From: Pseudomonas sp. NFR16
GTDB lineage: Bacteria > Pseudomonadota > Gammaproteobacteria > Pseudomonadales > Pseudomonadaceae
Reading direction: 5' to 3'
Assembly: GCF_900108875.1 (NCBI RefSeq)
Contig: NZ_FNYJ01000005.1
Coordinates: 372,001 to 436,000 of the forward strand
DNA length: 64,000 nt
Each line of letters starts with the position of its first letter. The first letter of the stretch is position 1. Positions 1 to 8,735 of the stretch are shown piece after piece. The position numbers were made by a program, and so were the translations under genes. The notes beneath the pieces were generated by a model. The model saw nothing but the letters and a program-made list of their open reading frames with translations, searched no databases and was not told where the DNA came from.

Positions 1-1480
1 GGCCGAGGCTGTCGGCGACGCTCTGGCGGTCGCCGGTCAGCAGCAATTGACGTCCCATGCCCAGCTCACGCAGCTCGCTCAAGGCCTGACGAGCTTCGGG
101 CTTGAGGCTGTCAGCCAACAGCAACCACGCCTGGAACACGCCGTTGACCGCAAGGCCTGCAATCGGACCGTCGTGGCTGGGCACTGGCGAGGTGACGATA
201 CCCAACTGTGCGAACAGCTCGGGCCGCCCCAGCGCCGCCTCGCCACGCGGGGTCCGCGCTACGACACCCAGCCCCTGCCGCTCGCGAATGTCTTCAAGCG
301 CCAGTAACCGATCCTTCTCGACCAACCCGGCAAGCGCCCGGCTGACGGGATGGCTGCTTGCCGATCCGAGGCTCGCTGCCAGCGCGGTCAGATCGTCATC
401 GGCGCCCTCCTCGGCCTGAACCGATTGCAGGCGCAAGCTGCCGTAGGTCAGCGTGCCGGTCTTGTCGACCACCAATGACGTGAGGTCGGCCAGTTCTTCG
501 AGAAACGCCGAGCTGCGTATCAGAATGCCGTGTCGCGCGGCCACTGCAATGCCGGCAATCGCCGTGGCGGGCGCCGACAGCACCAGCGCGCACGGGCACG
601 CCGCCACCAGCACCGCCAGCATCGCTTGCGCATTATTGGTGATGAACCAGGTGACAGCCGCGATGAGCAAAACCAACACCATGTAACTGCCTGCATAGCG
701 CTCCAGCAGCCGGGTGATCGGTGGCTTCGAGCGCTCGGCGCTCTGCATCAGCGCAATGACCTTGCCCAGCGTGGACTCATTGCCGATGCGCGTCACTTCG
801 ATCCGCAGCAGACCATCGAGGTTGATCGCTCCGCCGAACACCTCGATCCCCGCGCGCGCCTCCAGCGGCACCGACTCGCCAGTGATAGGCGCAGTGTCGA
901 GGCTCGCCTGACCGGAGATCACCAGGCCGTCGGCGGGCACACGATCACCGGCTCGCACCTCCACCCGATCACCTGCCACCAGCGATCCGTTGTCGACCTC
1001 ACGAATCGAGCCATCGGCCGCAATCAGACGCGCGTGACTGCGGGTCAGTTTTCCCAACGCCTGGATCGCTTCCTGTGAACCAATCACGCTGCGCTCTTCG
1101 AGGACGTGGCCGAAAATCATGATGATCGGCAGCAGTGCCGCGGTCATCAGATCGCCAGTCGCCCAGGCGCCAAGCATGGCCAGAGCAATCAGTTGATCAG
1201 TAATGCCATGCAGACTCGGATAACGCAGGCTATGCCAGCCGGCGCTGACGACGGGAATGGCGACGAGCAGCGATGCGGCGCCAAGCAGCAGCTGGCTGAC
1301 GCCCACTTGCTCAGGCGCGAAAAAGCGCCACACCAGCCCCAGCGCAAGCAAACCGAGCGCCAGCATCGCGAGGGTCAACTGGCGAGCGGCGCTGCGCTGT
1401 TCGCTGCGCGTGAGCATGCTTGCCTGAGCAGGCGCATCGTCGTGGGTATGGTCGTGTGTGTGAACGGCTTCGCCACTCAT
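1..1480 (-). CDS. Heavy-metal-translocating P1B-type ATPase, C-terminal part beyond window
   Basis: Cation-pumping membrane ATPase; about 493 residues are visible and the rest lies past the left edge. The N-terminus is His-rich (HTHDHTHDD, residues 7-15) rather than carrying a GMTCxxC metal-binding domain. Paired membrane segments follow (about 36-54 and 62-82, then 95-125). The actuator loop has TGES (200-203), the membrane metal site is CPC (295-297), and the phosphorylation site is DKTGT (339-343). The P1B-specific HP dipeptide is seen in SSHPVSRAL. CPC plus His-rich tail fits export of Cu, Zn, Cd or Co; the ion cannot be assigned. The start overlaps the stop of the upstream SPFH gene by 4 bp, so the two are probably translationally coupled. 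Family is certain, substrate unknown. Confidence 0.93.
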   Translation of the reverse strand, partial: MSGEAVHTHDHTHDDAPAQASMLTRSEQRSAARQLTLAMLALGLLALGLVWRFFAPEQVGVSQLLLGAASLLVAIPVVSAGWHSLRYPSLHGITDQLIALAMLGAWATGDLMTAALLPIIMIFGHVLEERSVIGSQEAIQALGKLTRSHARLIAADGSIREVDNGSLVAGDRVEVRAGDRVPADGLVISGQASLDTAPITGESVPLEARAGIEVFGGAINLDGLLRIEVTRIGNESTLGKVIALMQSAERSKPPITRLLERYAGSYMVLVLLIAAVTWFITNNAQAMLAVLVAACPCALVLSAPATAIAGIAVAARHGILIRSSAFLEELADLTSLVVDKTGTLTYGSLRLQSVQAEEGADDDLTALAASLGSASSHPVSRALAGLVEKDRLLALEDIRERQGLGVVARTPRGEAALGRPELFAQLGIVTSPVPSHDGPIAGLAVNGVFQAWLLLADSLKPEARQALSELRELGMGRQLLLTGDRQSVADSLG

Positions 1481-2544
1481 TTGTCAGCTCCCTGAATGAT
1501 CAGGCGTGAATCGTCATGGGGATCGACTGTGGTCACCGAACCTGCCTGCCTGAGAATGCCCGGAACACGCTCGCGATAAATGCGCAGCAGCAGGCCTGGA
1601 TCGCTCTTGTTCTGGATCGATTGCGCCAGCCCGGTGACCGTCGCGGTGTCGGTCTGGGCTTTGGCCAGTCGCTCCGATGCCTGTGCATGCGCCACTTGCA
1701 ACGTGCGGTCAGCCTGCTGGTTCGCCGTCTGCTTGAGCTTTTCGGCGTCGGTGCGAGCGTTCGCGACCGCCTGATCGGCTTGCTGGCTGGCGGTCAGGAC
1801 TGCATTGAACGCATTGACGGCAGCGGCAGGCAGGCTGGATTGCACGTCCACCCGCACGATCTCCACGCCCAGCCCTGCGCCGGTTTGAGTCAGGTCGCTC
1901 AGACGCGCGTTGATGCCCTGAACGAGATCGCCGCGCAGACGCTCACGGCGTTCGGCGGACTGACTGTCGGAGCCCACCAGCTCGGGCCGCGCGACCAGGA
2001 TGGTGTCCAGATCCCGCGCAGCCGTGAGGCTGACCGCACTGCGATTGACCAGACGGTCCAGCGCCGGCAGCACATGCTCGCCCTGAAGCACATACGCCCG
2101 AGGGTCGGTGACCCTGTAATAAGCGGTGACATCCAGTTGCACGACACCGGCATCTCCGGTCAGCAAATAGCCGGAGCCTGCCAGCGCGTCGCTCATCGGC
2201 GTCGCGAAACTGGTGACTTTGTCGGCGGCCAGCGCAGTGGGCGAACGCAACAGCGTTTCCACGTGACGTTCGATCACCCGATCTGCCGACGGCAGCAGCA
2301 CCACTTGTTCGAAGGGTTGCGGCCAGGCCAGCAACAATCCGGCATTCTGCACACGATCCAGTTCGCCAAAACGAAACACCACGGCGCGGTTCTGGGGATC
2401 GATTTGCCTGACGTTGGAAACCGCCCAGCCGAGCGCCGCCAGCAGTGTCACCACGTACAACCCCAGAAAAGCCAACCGGCTGGCTTGCAGCCAAGGGCTG
2501 TTGACCACCGGACGATCGATCTGCACCGAGTCCTGCTCACTCAT
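1477..2544 (-). CDS. SPFH-domain membrane protein, HflC-like
   Basis: 355-residue stomatin/prohibitin (SPFH) family protein resembling HflC, which modulates membrane proteases. One N-terminal membrane segment (about 24-44) is followed by the SPFH domain (NRAVVFRFGELDRVQNAGLLL) and a long Ala/Gln/Asp-rich coiled-coil (about 245-310). This is not the housekeeping hflC beside hflX: it sits between a second SPFH gene (4-bp overlap at 2541-2544) and a metal P-type ATPase (4-bp overlap at 1477-1480). The context points to a membrane scaffold or quality-control complex serving the ATPase, which is inference. Family assignment is firm; calling it protease modulator HflC is by resemblance only. Confidence 0.85.
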   Translation of the reverse strand: MSEQDSVQIDRPVVNSPWLQASRLAFLGLYVVTLLAALGWAVSNVRQIDPQNRAVVFRFGELDRVQNAGLLLAWPQPFEQVVLLPSADRVIERHVETLLRSPTALAADKVTSFATPMSDALAGSGYLLTGDAGVVQLDVTAYYRVTDPRAYVLQGEHVLPALDRLVNRSAVSLTAARDLDTILVARPELVGSDSQSAERRERLRGDLVQGINARLSDLTQTGAGLGVEIVRVDVQSSLPAAAVNAFNAVLTASQQADQAVANARTDAEKLKQTANQQADRTLQVAHAQASERLAKAQTDTATVTGLAQSIQNKSDPGLLLRIYRERVPGILRQAGSVTTVDPHDDSRLIIQGADK

Positions 2545-3566
2545 GGTTGCGTTCCAGCCTTGCCGTCCAGGGTCGGCGGGCCGTCGACCAGCACTCTGAA
2601 AGGCGCGGCATCGGTGCGCAGAATCAACTTGGTGCTCGGTCCAACCACCGTTCCCAGCGTGTCCAGCGAGCGCAGCAGATTATAGAGCTGTGGCGAACCT
2701 GCGTACGCGCGGCCATAAATCTGCGCGGCCTCAACACGGGACTGCGCCTCGATGTCCGCAGCTTTGACGGTCGCGTCAGCCTCGACGATACGAGCGTCGC
2801 GCTCGGCTGCCGAGCGGATCTGCGCCGCCTCGCGCTTGCCGATCGCCGTACGTTCGGTGGCGATGGTTTCACGTTCGGCGCGCATACGGTCGACGGTTGC
2901 ATTGAGGGTCACAGAGGGCAGTGTCAGGCGCTCGACCCCCACCTGCAGGACGCGCACACCATAGGTCGTCAGCAACTGCTTATCGATCTGCTGGCGCAGC
3001 TGGTTCTCGAAATCGGCGATGCGCACCTCACTGGAATCGGTGTTGATGAGGCTGGACAGATCGAAGCTGGCGGCCGTCGTTTCAAGAGCCGAGCCGACGA
3101 AGGTGCGGATCTGCCGCGCCGCTTCGTCAGGTTGATTTTGCACGGCACGCATGAAGCGCTTCACGTTGTCCGGATCACCCTGGACCTGCCAGGCGACATA
3201 CGCCTGAACGATGATGCGCAACCCGTCCCGCGTGCCGACGTCCTGAAGACCGCTTGAGGTCGTGCGCAGACGCAGATCGACCGGGATCGCCGCTTCGAAC
3301 GGCGCAGGCCAGCGCCAGCTCAGGCCAGGATCGAGCAACACCCGCGCGGGATTGCCAAAGCGCGTGACAACGGTTGCCTCCCCCGAGCGCACCTGCACCA
3401 GGCTGGCGGCCGCAACGGCAAAGGCAATGAGCACCGCCGCCAGCGCAGCACGGCGCCAGGGGAATCCGACCGGGCTGGACGCGTCGTCGTGATGATGGCC
3501 ATGGTGATGACCGCCGTGGCTATGACCGGCATGGTCGTGATGATCGTGGGAATGAAACAGACTCAA
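2541..3566 (-). CDS. SPFH-domain membrane protein, HflK-like, His-rich N-terminus, TTG start
   Basis: 341-residue SPFH protein resembling HflK. The first 28 residues are strikingly His-rich (HSHDHHDH, HSHGGHHHGHHHDD), a probable metal-binding tail that echoes the His tail of the neighbouring ATPase. A membrane segment (about 36-56) precedes the SPFH core (GEATVVTRFGNPARVLLDPGL) and a coiled-coil rich in Arg, Glu and Ala (about 215-280). The start is TTG at 3566: no ATG is in reach and a good AAGGAG lies about 8 bp upstream, within the stop region of the preceding gene. The end overlaps the next gene by 4 bp. It probably hetero-oligomerises with the HflC-like partner as HflK and HflC do. The metal role is inferred from the His tail and context. 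Confidence 0.85.
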   Translation of the reverse strand: MSLFHSHDHHDHAGHSHGGHHHGHHHDDASSPVGFPWRRAALAAVLIAFAVAAASLVQVRSGEATVVTRFGNPARVLLDPGLSWRWPAPFEAAIPVDLRLRTTSSGLQDVGTRDGLRIIVQAYVAWQVQGDPDNVKRFMRAVQNQPDEAARQIRTFVGSALETTAASFDLSSLINTDSSEVRIADFENQLRQQIDKQLLTTYGVRVLQVGVERLTLPSVTLNATVDRMRAERETIATERTAIGKREAAQIRSAAERDARIVEADATVKAADIEAQSRVEAAQIYGRAYAGSPQLYNLLRSLDTLGTVVGPSTKLILRTDAAPFRVLVDGPPTLDGKAGTQP

Positions 3567-3577
3567 GGGACGACTCC

Positions 3578-5542
3578 TTATTCAGCCAGTGGCTGGTCAA
3601 TCGCTTTAGGCGACGCCGCTGGGTCGGCCGGGAGAGTGAAGGTACGCAAATCGATGGTGGGGGCACTGCTGCCACCGAGGCGGTGGTCGAGGACAAGCAC
3701 TTTGGCGTGGGTCAGGCCTTGAGTGAGCTGACTCAGGTACTGCTCGAGCAGAAACGCCTGGCCGGCCTTGGCATAACCTTGCTGTTCCGCGCTGAAGCGC
3801 AAGTCTGCACTTTGCGCGGTGGCCATGACCTCGCGAGAACTGGCAGCCGCTTGATCGTGAGCGACGCTGGCATGCAACTGCGCCAGATTAGCCTGATCGG
3901 CAGCGGCGCCGCGCTCGCGGGAAATCAATGCCTGAGCACTGATCTGGGCGGCCTGGACAGCGTGATAAGCATTGGCCGCTCCGGCGGGCGGGTGAATGGA
4001 CTCCACGACTGTCGCAAGAATTTCCACGCCGCTGTCGAGCTTTTTCAGATCGCGCTGTACGGCGTCGCCGATGTCGGCGGACAGATCGGTTCGCTGCTCA
4101 CCCAGCAACTCGTCGAGCGTCCGGGAAGCGAAATCATGCACCAGCACCCGGCTGGCAGTGCTGCGAATCAGGCTTGGAATATCGGCACTGTTGTAGGTCG
4201 CCGCCAGGGCTGCCTGATCGGTCAAACCGATGCGGTAGACGAAGCGCACGTCCATGTTAACGATCTGAAAGCTCTGCTTGTCCCCGGAGCCGCTGGCGAT
4301 CACCTGAGATTTGTCGTTGATGTGGGTGGCGTCCCATAAACGATTGGCAATGGCCGGAGGCGGACCTTCGGCCGGATTAAGCGTCTGCGTCGTTGCGCCG
4401 CCTTCAGTGCTGGTCGCCAATTCATGAACCACGCCGTTTTCTACTGGCAGCACTGTCCCGAAGGGCCAGGGCAGCCCAGCGTGAAGGCCTGGCCCCATGA
4501 CTTCCACGGGTTTGCCAAAGCGTTCATAGATGCCCCTGCCCTGCATCGGTATCTCGTGCACGCCGCTCAACGCCCAACCCAGCGCGAGGATGACGCCAAA
4601 CACCGGCAGGAAGGCCCGGCGCATGTAGGTAAACGCCCAGATCTGCCGCAAGTCGATGCCGAAACGGTTGTGCAGTTCGTCCTGCAGCGCGGTCAGTGGT
4701 TGCGGCGGCCAGCGCAGCAACCCTGCCACGAAGCTGTGCGCGACAAACCGAGGCTCCATGCGTTCGTTGCGCGGACTGAAAATCGACAGCAGCGCGCGCA
4801 GCAACAGTTCGACCGCAACCAGCCCAGGCAGCACGCCGATCAACACCGCCAGGCGAGTCGGCCAGACGCGATCAGCCGAGGCGAAAAACAGGCAGAACGC
4901 TGCGATCAGGAGCGTGCCAATAGCCATTCGCGTGATCTGCCCCAGTTGCTCTGCCTCGGGCCAACTGGCCTTTGCCTCGTTGCTGAGCTGACGCTCGATC
5001 ACCAGCAGCCCGAAGCCGATGAGCAGCAACAGCCCGCCGACCACATTCCCCACCAGGCCGACATTGCTGCCGACCAGCGAGAAATTCCAGACCATCAGGA
5101 TGCTGATGAGGGCCAGCAACGTCCAACCGGCCAGCCAGAAAACCGGCAAGCCGATCTGCCCGATCATTGAAGTACCCGACTCGCTGATGCGTCCCAGCAA
5201 CCGGTCGTACCAACCCGGCTCCGGGCCTTCAAGCAATCCGTCCTGCGGACCTTCCGGCGACTGCTCAGGCGAGATGACCCGGGCGCGCCAGAGGCTGACC
5301 ACTTCTGCCGACTGCAGCGCAGATGCAAGCACCAGCAGGCTCGCGGCGCTGTTGGTGATGACGGCAGTCCACAGAGAATCGGGGGAAAAAAGATCAACGA
5401 ACAGCGACACTACCAGGCCCAGCATGCCCATGGCGCCAAGGATCAGCGTCAGACGAGAAAGCCGTTTGCCATGGAAAGCAGCGCGCTGAAATCGCGGCAG
5501 ACTGACAGGCGATACGTCCTCGTTATCAAGATCAACCCGCAT
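3578..5542 (-). CDS. Multi-spanning membrane protein with C-terminal SPFH domain
   Basis: 654-residue protein with a membrane-embedded N-terminal half: hydrophobic segments at roughly 30-50, 60-77, 128-150, 156-182, 205-225, 232-252 and 310-330. An SPFH domain begins near 340 (GRGIYERFGKPVEVMGPGLHAGLP) and a helical Ala/Gln-rich region follows to about 620. Annotation pipelines usually call such proteins HflK, but they are far longer than E. coli HflK (419 residues) and carry extra membrane segments. First gene of the SPFH-SPFH-SPFH-ATPase operon; 11 bp separate it from the next gene. The 280-bp region upstream (5543-5822) separates it from a divergent gene and holds one perfect DnaA box (5799-5807). 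Function unknown beyond membrane scaffolding. Confidence 0.82.
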   Translation of the reverse strand: MRVDLDNEDVSPVSLPRFQRAAFHGKRLSRLTLILGAMGMLGLVVSLFVDLFSPDSLWTAVITNSAASLLVLASALQSAEVVSLWRARVISPEQSPEGPQDGLLEGPEPGWYDRLLGRISESGTSMIGQIGLPVFWLAGWTLLALISILMVWNFSLVGSNVGLVGNVVGGLLLLIGFGLLVIERQLSNEAKASWPEAEQLGQITRMAIGTLLIAAFCLFFASADRVWPTRLAVLIGVLPGLVAVELLLRALLSIFSPRNERMEPRFVAHSFVAGLLRWPPQPLTALQDELHNRFGIDLRQIWAFTYMRRAFLPVFGVILALGWALSGVHEIPMQGRGIYERFGKPVEVMGPGLHAGLPWPFGTVLPVENGVVHELATSTEGGATTQTLNPAEGPPPAIANRLWDATHINDKSQVIASGSGDKQSFQIVNMDVRFVYRIGLTDQAALAATYNSADIPSLIRSTASRVLVHDFASRTLDELLGEQRTDLSADIGDAVQRDLKKLDSGVEILATVVESIHPPAGAANAYHAVQAAQISAQALISRERGAAADQANLAQLHASVAHDQAAASSREVMATAQSADLRFSAEQQGYAKAGQAFLLEQYLSQLTQGLTHAKVLVLDHRLGGSSAPTIDLRTFTLPADPAASPKAIDQPLAE

Positions 5543-5822
5543 CGATACTCCATAAACCGCTAACCGCTGTTGTCATTACTGTCCTGCCACCCATGCTGCA
5601 TTGATGAAACACGCCGATACACTTGAATAGGGGCGTTACGATATAACAAAAATCGTGAAATTTTCGTCCTGATTACCCGGGTTAGCCCTCAAATTTCAGC
5701 GGCGGACAGCAAGCAGACAGGTGCCCTTTGACTACAAGATTCAAAGTGCCATCAGTCACGCAGAAATCCTCGGAAATCTGCACTAAGCTGCCACAAAGTT
5801 ATCCACAGGGAGCAGACCTGCG

Positions 5823-6431
5823 ATGACAACCGCCACGCTGCAGAAATGGCTGCATCCGCTGGCCAGAATGTTGTTCGACGACGGTGTCCGCGCCGTGCAT
5901 GTCACGCTCTGCGCCGGACTGATTTCAGTGGCCGTGGGCGCGCTCGTGGCAGCGTTCGCCTTTCACCTATGGATCTTCGCGTTAATCCCGATCTGGATCG
6001 TCATCCGCATGATTTTCGGCGTCATCGAAACACAGCTGGTGAGTGAGTTCGGCCAATCATCCAGGGCAGCCACCTGCGCCCGCGAACTGAGCCGCGTGGT
6101 GGCTGAAACGGCTCTGGCACTGCCGTTTTCAGTGGTGCCCAAGATCAGTCTGCTGCTGGTCCTGCTCGTGGCATGGCTGTCGATCCTGAGTGAGTTCGCT
6201 GGCTTGCTCGGTCCCCTTGTCAAGGCTTCACGGCGTCGGGAGGGGCCTCTGCCTGGCAGCATTCGACTGCTGATATTCGCCGTGTTCGGGACCACTCTGG
6301 CGCTTGGGTACCTGCCCACGGCCGCAATCAATATCGTGCTGGCCGTTATGGCCGTGTTGCTGGTGATAACGATCGGCAGACGGATCCGTCACGCGCTGCA
6401 TGAAGTCACGCCGCCGGCGCCTACCTCATAA
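5823..6431 (+). CDS. Membrane protein, possible degenerate CDP-alcohol phosphatidyltransferase
   Basis: 202-residue hydrophobic protein with about six membrane segments. Its overall pattern (VTLCAGLISVAVGAL, then IWIVIRMIFGVIE, then SILSEFAGLLGPLV) is recognisable from bacterial CDP-alcohol phosphatidyltransferases. However, the signature D-G-x2-A-R-x8-G-x3-D-x3-D is not there. The aligned stretch (about residues 67-95) reads E-T-Q-L-V-S and later R-E-L-S-R-V-V-A-E, so the Asp residues that bind metal and nucleotide are replaced. If the alignment, made from memory, is right, this is a non-catalytic paralogue. A perfect DnaA box lies 15 bp before the start. It is monocistronic, with no visible functional partner. 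The gene is likely real; the family link is tentative. Confidence 0.6.
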   Translation: MTTATLQKWLHPLARMLFDDGVRAVHVTLCAGLISVAVGALVAAFAFHLWIFALIPIWIVIRMIFGVIETQLVSEFGQSSRAATCARELSRVVAETALALPFSVVPKISLLLVLLVAWLSILSEFAGLLGPLVKASRRREGPLPGSIRLLIFAVFGTTLALGYLPTAAINIVLAVMAVLLVITIGRRIRHALHEVTPPAPTS

Positions 6432-6648
6432 ATGGCGAATCGGCACCTCACTGCTCTGTTCAATGATCTTGCATACACACTGCTAACAATTTATCCACAG
6501 GGTTCATTTGCAGCCACTGCATACGGCACCGTTTGCCGAACAGAGAATATTATGATCATAATATTGCCAATTCCGGTCTTCCGGGACTTTTCCGAAGAGC
6601 GGTCTACGCTTCCCTCCATTGTCGATTTTCTCTCCAGGAGTGCGCTTC
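6432..6648. promoter_or_regulatory. Upstream region of lpdA with DnaA box and palindrome
   Basis: 217-bp gap. It holds a perfect DnaA box (6491-6499) and a 20-bp perfect palindrome (6546-6565, listed separately). CAGGAG at 6635-6640 lies 8 bp before the ATG at 6649 and supports that start over the upstream in-frame TTG at 6619. Confidence 0.55.
6546..6565. promoter_or_regulatory. 20-bp perfect palindrome, candidate operator
   Basis: AATATTATGATCATAATATT is its own reverse complement over all 20 positions and is AT-rich in a GC-rich genome. It lies 83 bp before the lpdA start, a usual position for a repressor or activator site. It is not followed by a T-run and has no GC stem, so a terminator is unlikely. 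The binding protein is unknown. Confidence 0.6.
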
Positions 6649-8049
6649 ATGAGTAATTACGATGTGGTCATCATTGGCGGCGGCCCAGGCGGCTACAACG
6701 CGGCCATTCATGCAGGTCAGAAAGGTCTGAAAGTCGCGTGCGTGGAGGGCAGGGAAACACTGGGTGGTACCTGCCTGAACGTCGGATGTATCCCTTCCAA
6801 GTCGCTGCTTCACGCTTCGGAACTGTATGAAGCCGCCACCGGAGATGAATTTAAAAAGCTGGGAATCGAGGTCACGCCCACTCTGAATCTGGGGCAGATG
6901 ATGGCGCAGAAAGCCGAGAGCGTGACCGGCCTGACCAAGGGCATCGAATTTCTGTTTCGCAAGTACAAAGCCGAATGGATAAAAGGCTGGGGGCGTCTCG
7001 CTGGCCCCGGCAAAGTCATCGTCACCGACGCCAGTGGCAGCGAGACCGAACTCACCGCCAAGGACATCATCATCGCTACCGGCTCTGAGCCGACGCCGCT
7101 GCCAGGTGTGACCATCGACAACAAGCGCATCCTCGACTCGACCGGCGCGCTGTCGTTGAGCGAAGTACCGAAGCATTTGGTAGTGATTGGCGCAGGCGTC
7201 ATTGGTCTGGAACTGGGCTCGGTCTGGCGCAGGCTCGGCGCCAAAGTCACTGTCGTGGAGTTCCTCGACCACGTGGCACATGGATCGGACCTGGAAGCCG
7301 GCAAAACGCTGCATCGCTCACTGTCGCGTCAGGGCATGAATTTTAAGCTCAGCTCGAAAGTCACTTCCGCCGTCGCCAGCGATGCGGGTGTCAGTCTGAC
7401 CGTGGAACCTGCAGCCGGTGGCGAAGCAGAAGTCATCGAAGCGGATTACGTGCTGGTCTCCATCGGCCGTCGGCCTGTTACGAAGGGGCTGGGCCTGGAA
7501 ACAGTCGGCCTGGAAGTCGACAAACGAGGGGTGCTGGCCAACAAAGGTCATCGCACGGCCGTGGACGGCATTTGGGTGATCGGCGACGTGACGTCCGGGC
7601 CGATGCTCGCGCACAAAGCCGAGGACGAAGCGGGAGTGTGCGTCGAACGTATCGTCGGCAAGAAGGGCGAACTCAATTACAACCTCATCCCCAACGTGAT
7701 TTACACCTGGCCGGAACTGGCGAGCGTGGGCAAGACAGAGGAGCAGTTGAAGGAAGAAGGCCGCGCATACAAGGTAGGAAAATTTCCTTTCAGCGCCAAC
7801 AGCCGGGCGAAGGTCAATCACGAGACCGACGGTTTCGCCAAGGTACTGGCCGATGAAAAGACCGACGAAATCCTTGGTGTTCATCTGGTAGGCCCGAGTG
7901 TCAGCGAGATGATCGCCGAATACTGCGTTGCGATGGAGTTTGCCGCTTCCGCCGAGGACATCGCCCTGACCTGCCACCCTCACCCGACGCGTTCGGAGGC
8001 CTTACGTCAGGCAGCGATGGGTGCTGGTGGCCACACGACGCAGGCGTAG
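6649..8049 (+). CDS. lpdA: Dihydrolipoamide dehydrogenase (LPD-3 type)
   Basis: 466-residue FAD enzyme that reoxidises dihydrolipoyl groups of 2-oxoacid dehydrogenase complexes or the glycine cleavage system, passing electrons to NAD. Visible: N-terminal FAD site IIGGGPGGYNA (8-18), redox disulfide C42/C47 in GGTCLNVGCIPSK, NAD site VIGAGVIGLELG (about 180-191) and the C-terminal catalytic HPHPTRSE. Length equals the LPD-3 type of pseudomonads, which is encoded alone; no E1 or E2 genes are nearby. The start at 6649 is chosen because CAGGAG precedes it at good spacing. A perfect palindrome 83 bp upstream may regulate it. Confidence 0.95.
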   Translation: MSNYDVVIIGGGPGGYNAAIHAGQKGLKVACVEGRETLGGTCLNVGCIPSKSLLHASELYEAATGDEFKKLGIEVTPTLNLGQMMAQKAESVTGLTKGIEFLFRKYKAEWIKGWGRLAGPGKVIVTDASGSETELTAKDIIIATGSEPTPLPGVTIDNKRILDSTGALSLSEVPKHLVVIGAGVIGLELGSVWRRLGAKVTVVEFLDHVAHGSDLEAGKTLHRSLSRQGMNFKLSSKVTSAVASDAGVSLTVEPAAGGEAEVIEADYVLVSIGRRPVTKGLGLETVGLEVDKRGVLANKGHRTAVDGIWVIGDVTSGPMLAHKAEDEAGVCVERIVGKKGELNYNLIPNVIYTWPELASVGKTEEQLKEEGRAYKVGKFPFSANSRAKVNHETDGFAKVLADEKTDEILGVHLVGPSVSEMIAEYCVAMEFAASAEDIALTCHPHPTRSEALRQAAMGAGGHTTQA

Positions 8050-8073
8050 TTTCCGATGCCCTGAAATGAACTG

Positions 8074-8095
8074 AGGCGTGAGCGTGCTCACGCCT
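8074..8095. terminator. Hairpin between convergent lpdA and Lrp-family gene
   Basis: Perfect 10-bp stem AGGCGTGAGC / GCTCACGCCT with a 2-bp nominal loop (8074-8083 and 8086-8095). It lies between two convergent stops (8049 and 8111). No clear T-run follows on either strand, so it may act as a weak or Rho-assisted terminator or 3' end stabiliser. Confidence 0.5.
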
Positions 8096-8110
8096 GCAGG
8101 AGTGCGGCGC

Positions 8111-8602
8111 TCAAACCGGCAAATGCCCCAGCGGCAAAGGCCCTTGCGCCTTGAGCGTGCGGATGGCGAAGCTGCTGCGGATATCCCTGACGCTTGGCAT
8201 TTTCAGCAGCGTGTCGCTCAAAAACTGGTCGTAGCCACGCAGGTCCGGTACGACAACGTGCAGTAAAAAATCCGACTCTCCTGACACCAGATAGGCCGAA
8301 ATCACCTCAGGCAGTGTCGACACCGCCTGGTGAAATTTCTGCGCTTCATCTTCGTGATGGCGATCGACTTTCACCCCGACGAACACCGTGAGCCCCAATC
8401 CCAACGCCTCGGCATCGAGCGTTGCCTGATAGCCGCGGATCACGCCCGCCTCTTCCAGATTGCGGACCCTTCGCAGACATGGCGATGCCGAAAGTCCGAT
8501 TTCATCGGCCAATTGGACATTCGTCAAACGACCATCCCGCTGCAGTGCGGTCAGAATGCGCCGATCATAAGCATCGAGACGCGAAGTGAGTGAAGTTGGC
8601 AT
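8111..8602 (-). CDS. Lrp/AsnC family transcriptional regulator
   Basis: 163-residue feast/famine regulator. The N-terminal winged helix-turn-helix covers about residues 8-60 (LDAYDRRILTALQRDGRLTN, LADEIGLSASPCLRRVRNLE) and the C-terminal RAM ligand domain about 70-150. The ATG at 8602 is preferred over the upstream one at 8644 because homologues begin just before the HTH and AAAGG lies 8 bp upstream. It is divergent from a LysE-family exporter (8736). Such pairs are usually amino-acid sensor plus amino-acid exporter, so it probably controls that gene in response to an amino acid; the ligand is not evident. Confidence 0.92.
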   Translation of the reverse strand: MPTSLTSRLDAYDRRILTALQRDGRLTNVQLADEIGLSASPCLRRVRNLEEAGVIRGYQATLDAEALGLGLTVFVGVKVDRHHEDEAQKFHQAVSTLPEVISAYLVSGESDFLLHVVVPDLRGYDQFLSDTLLKMPSVRDIRSSFAIRTLKAQGPLPLGHLPV

Positions 8603-8735
8603 AAGCGGTACCTTTTGCAAGCTGAAAGTGGCAGGACATGCCAATAGTTATCGCTTTTGTAGTTGAAGACGCAAGCACCTGCTTCACCCTTCGGCCGTAG
8701 AATTTCTTCCATCACTTTCGCTCTGGAGCTGAAAC

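Noticed and set aside
1..1480. N-terminal heavy-metal-associated domain in the ATPase
   Set aside because: No GMTCxxC motif is found; the N-terminus is only a His-rich tail.
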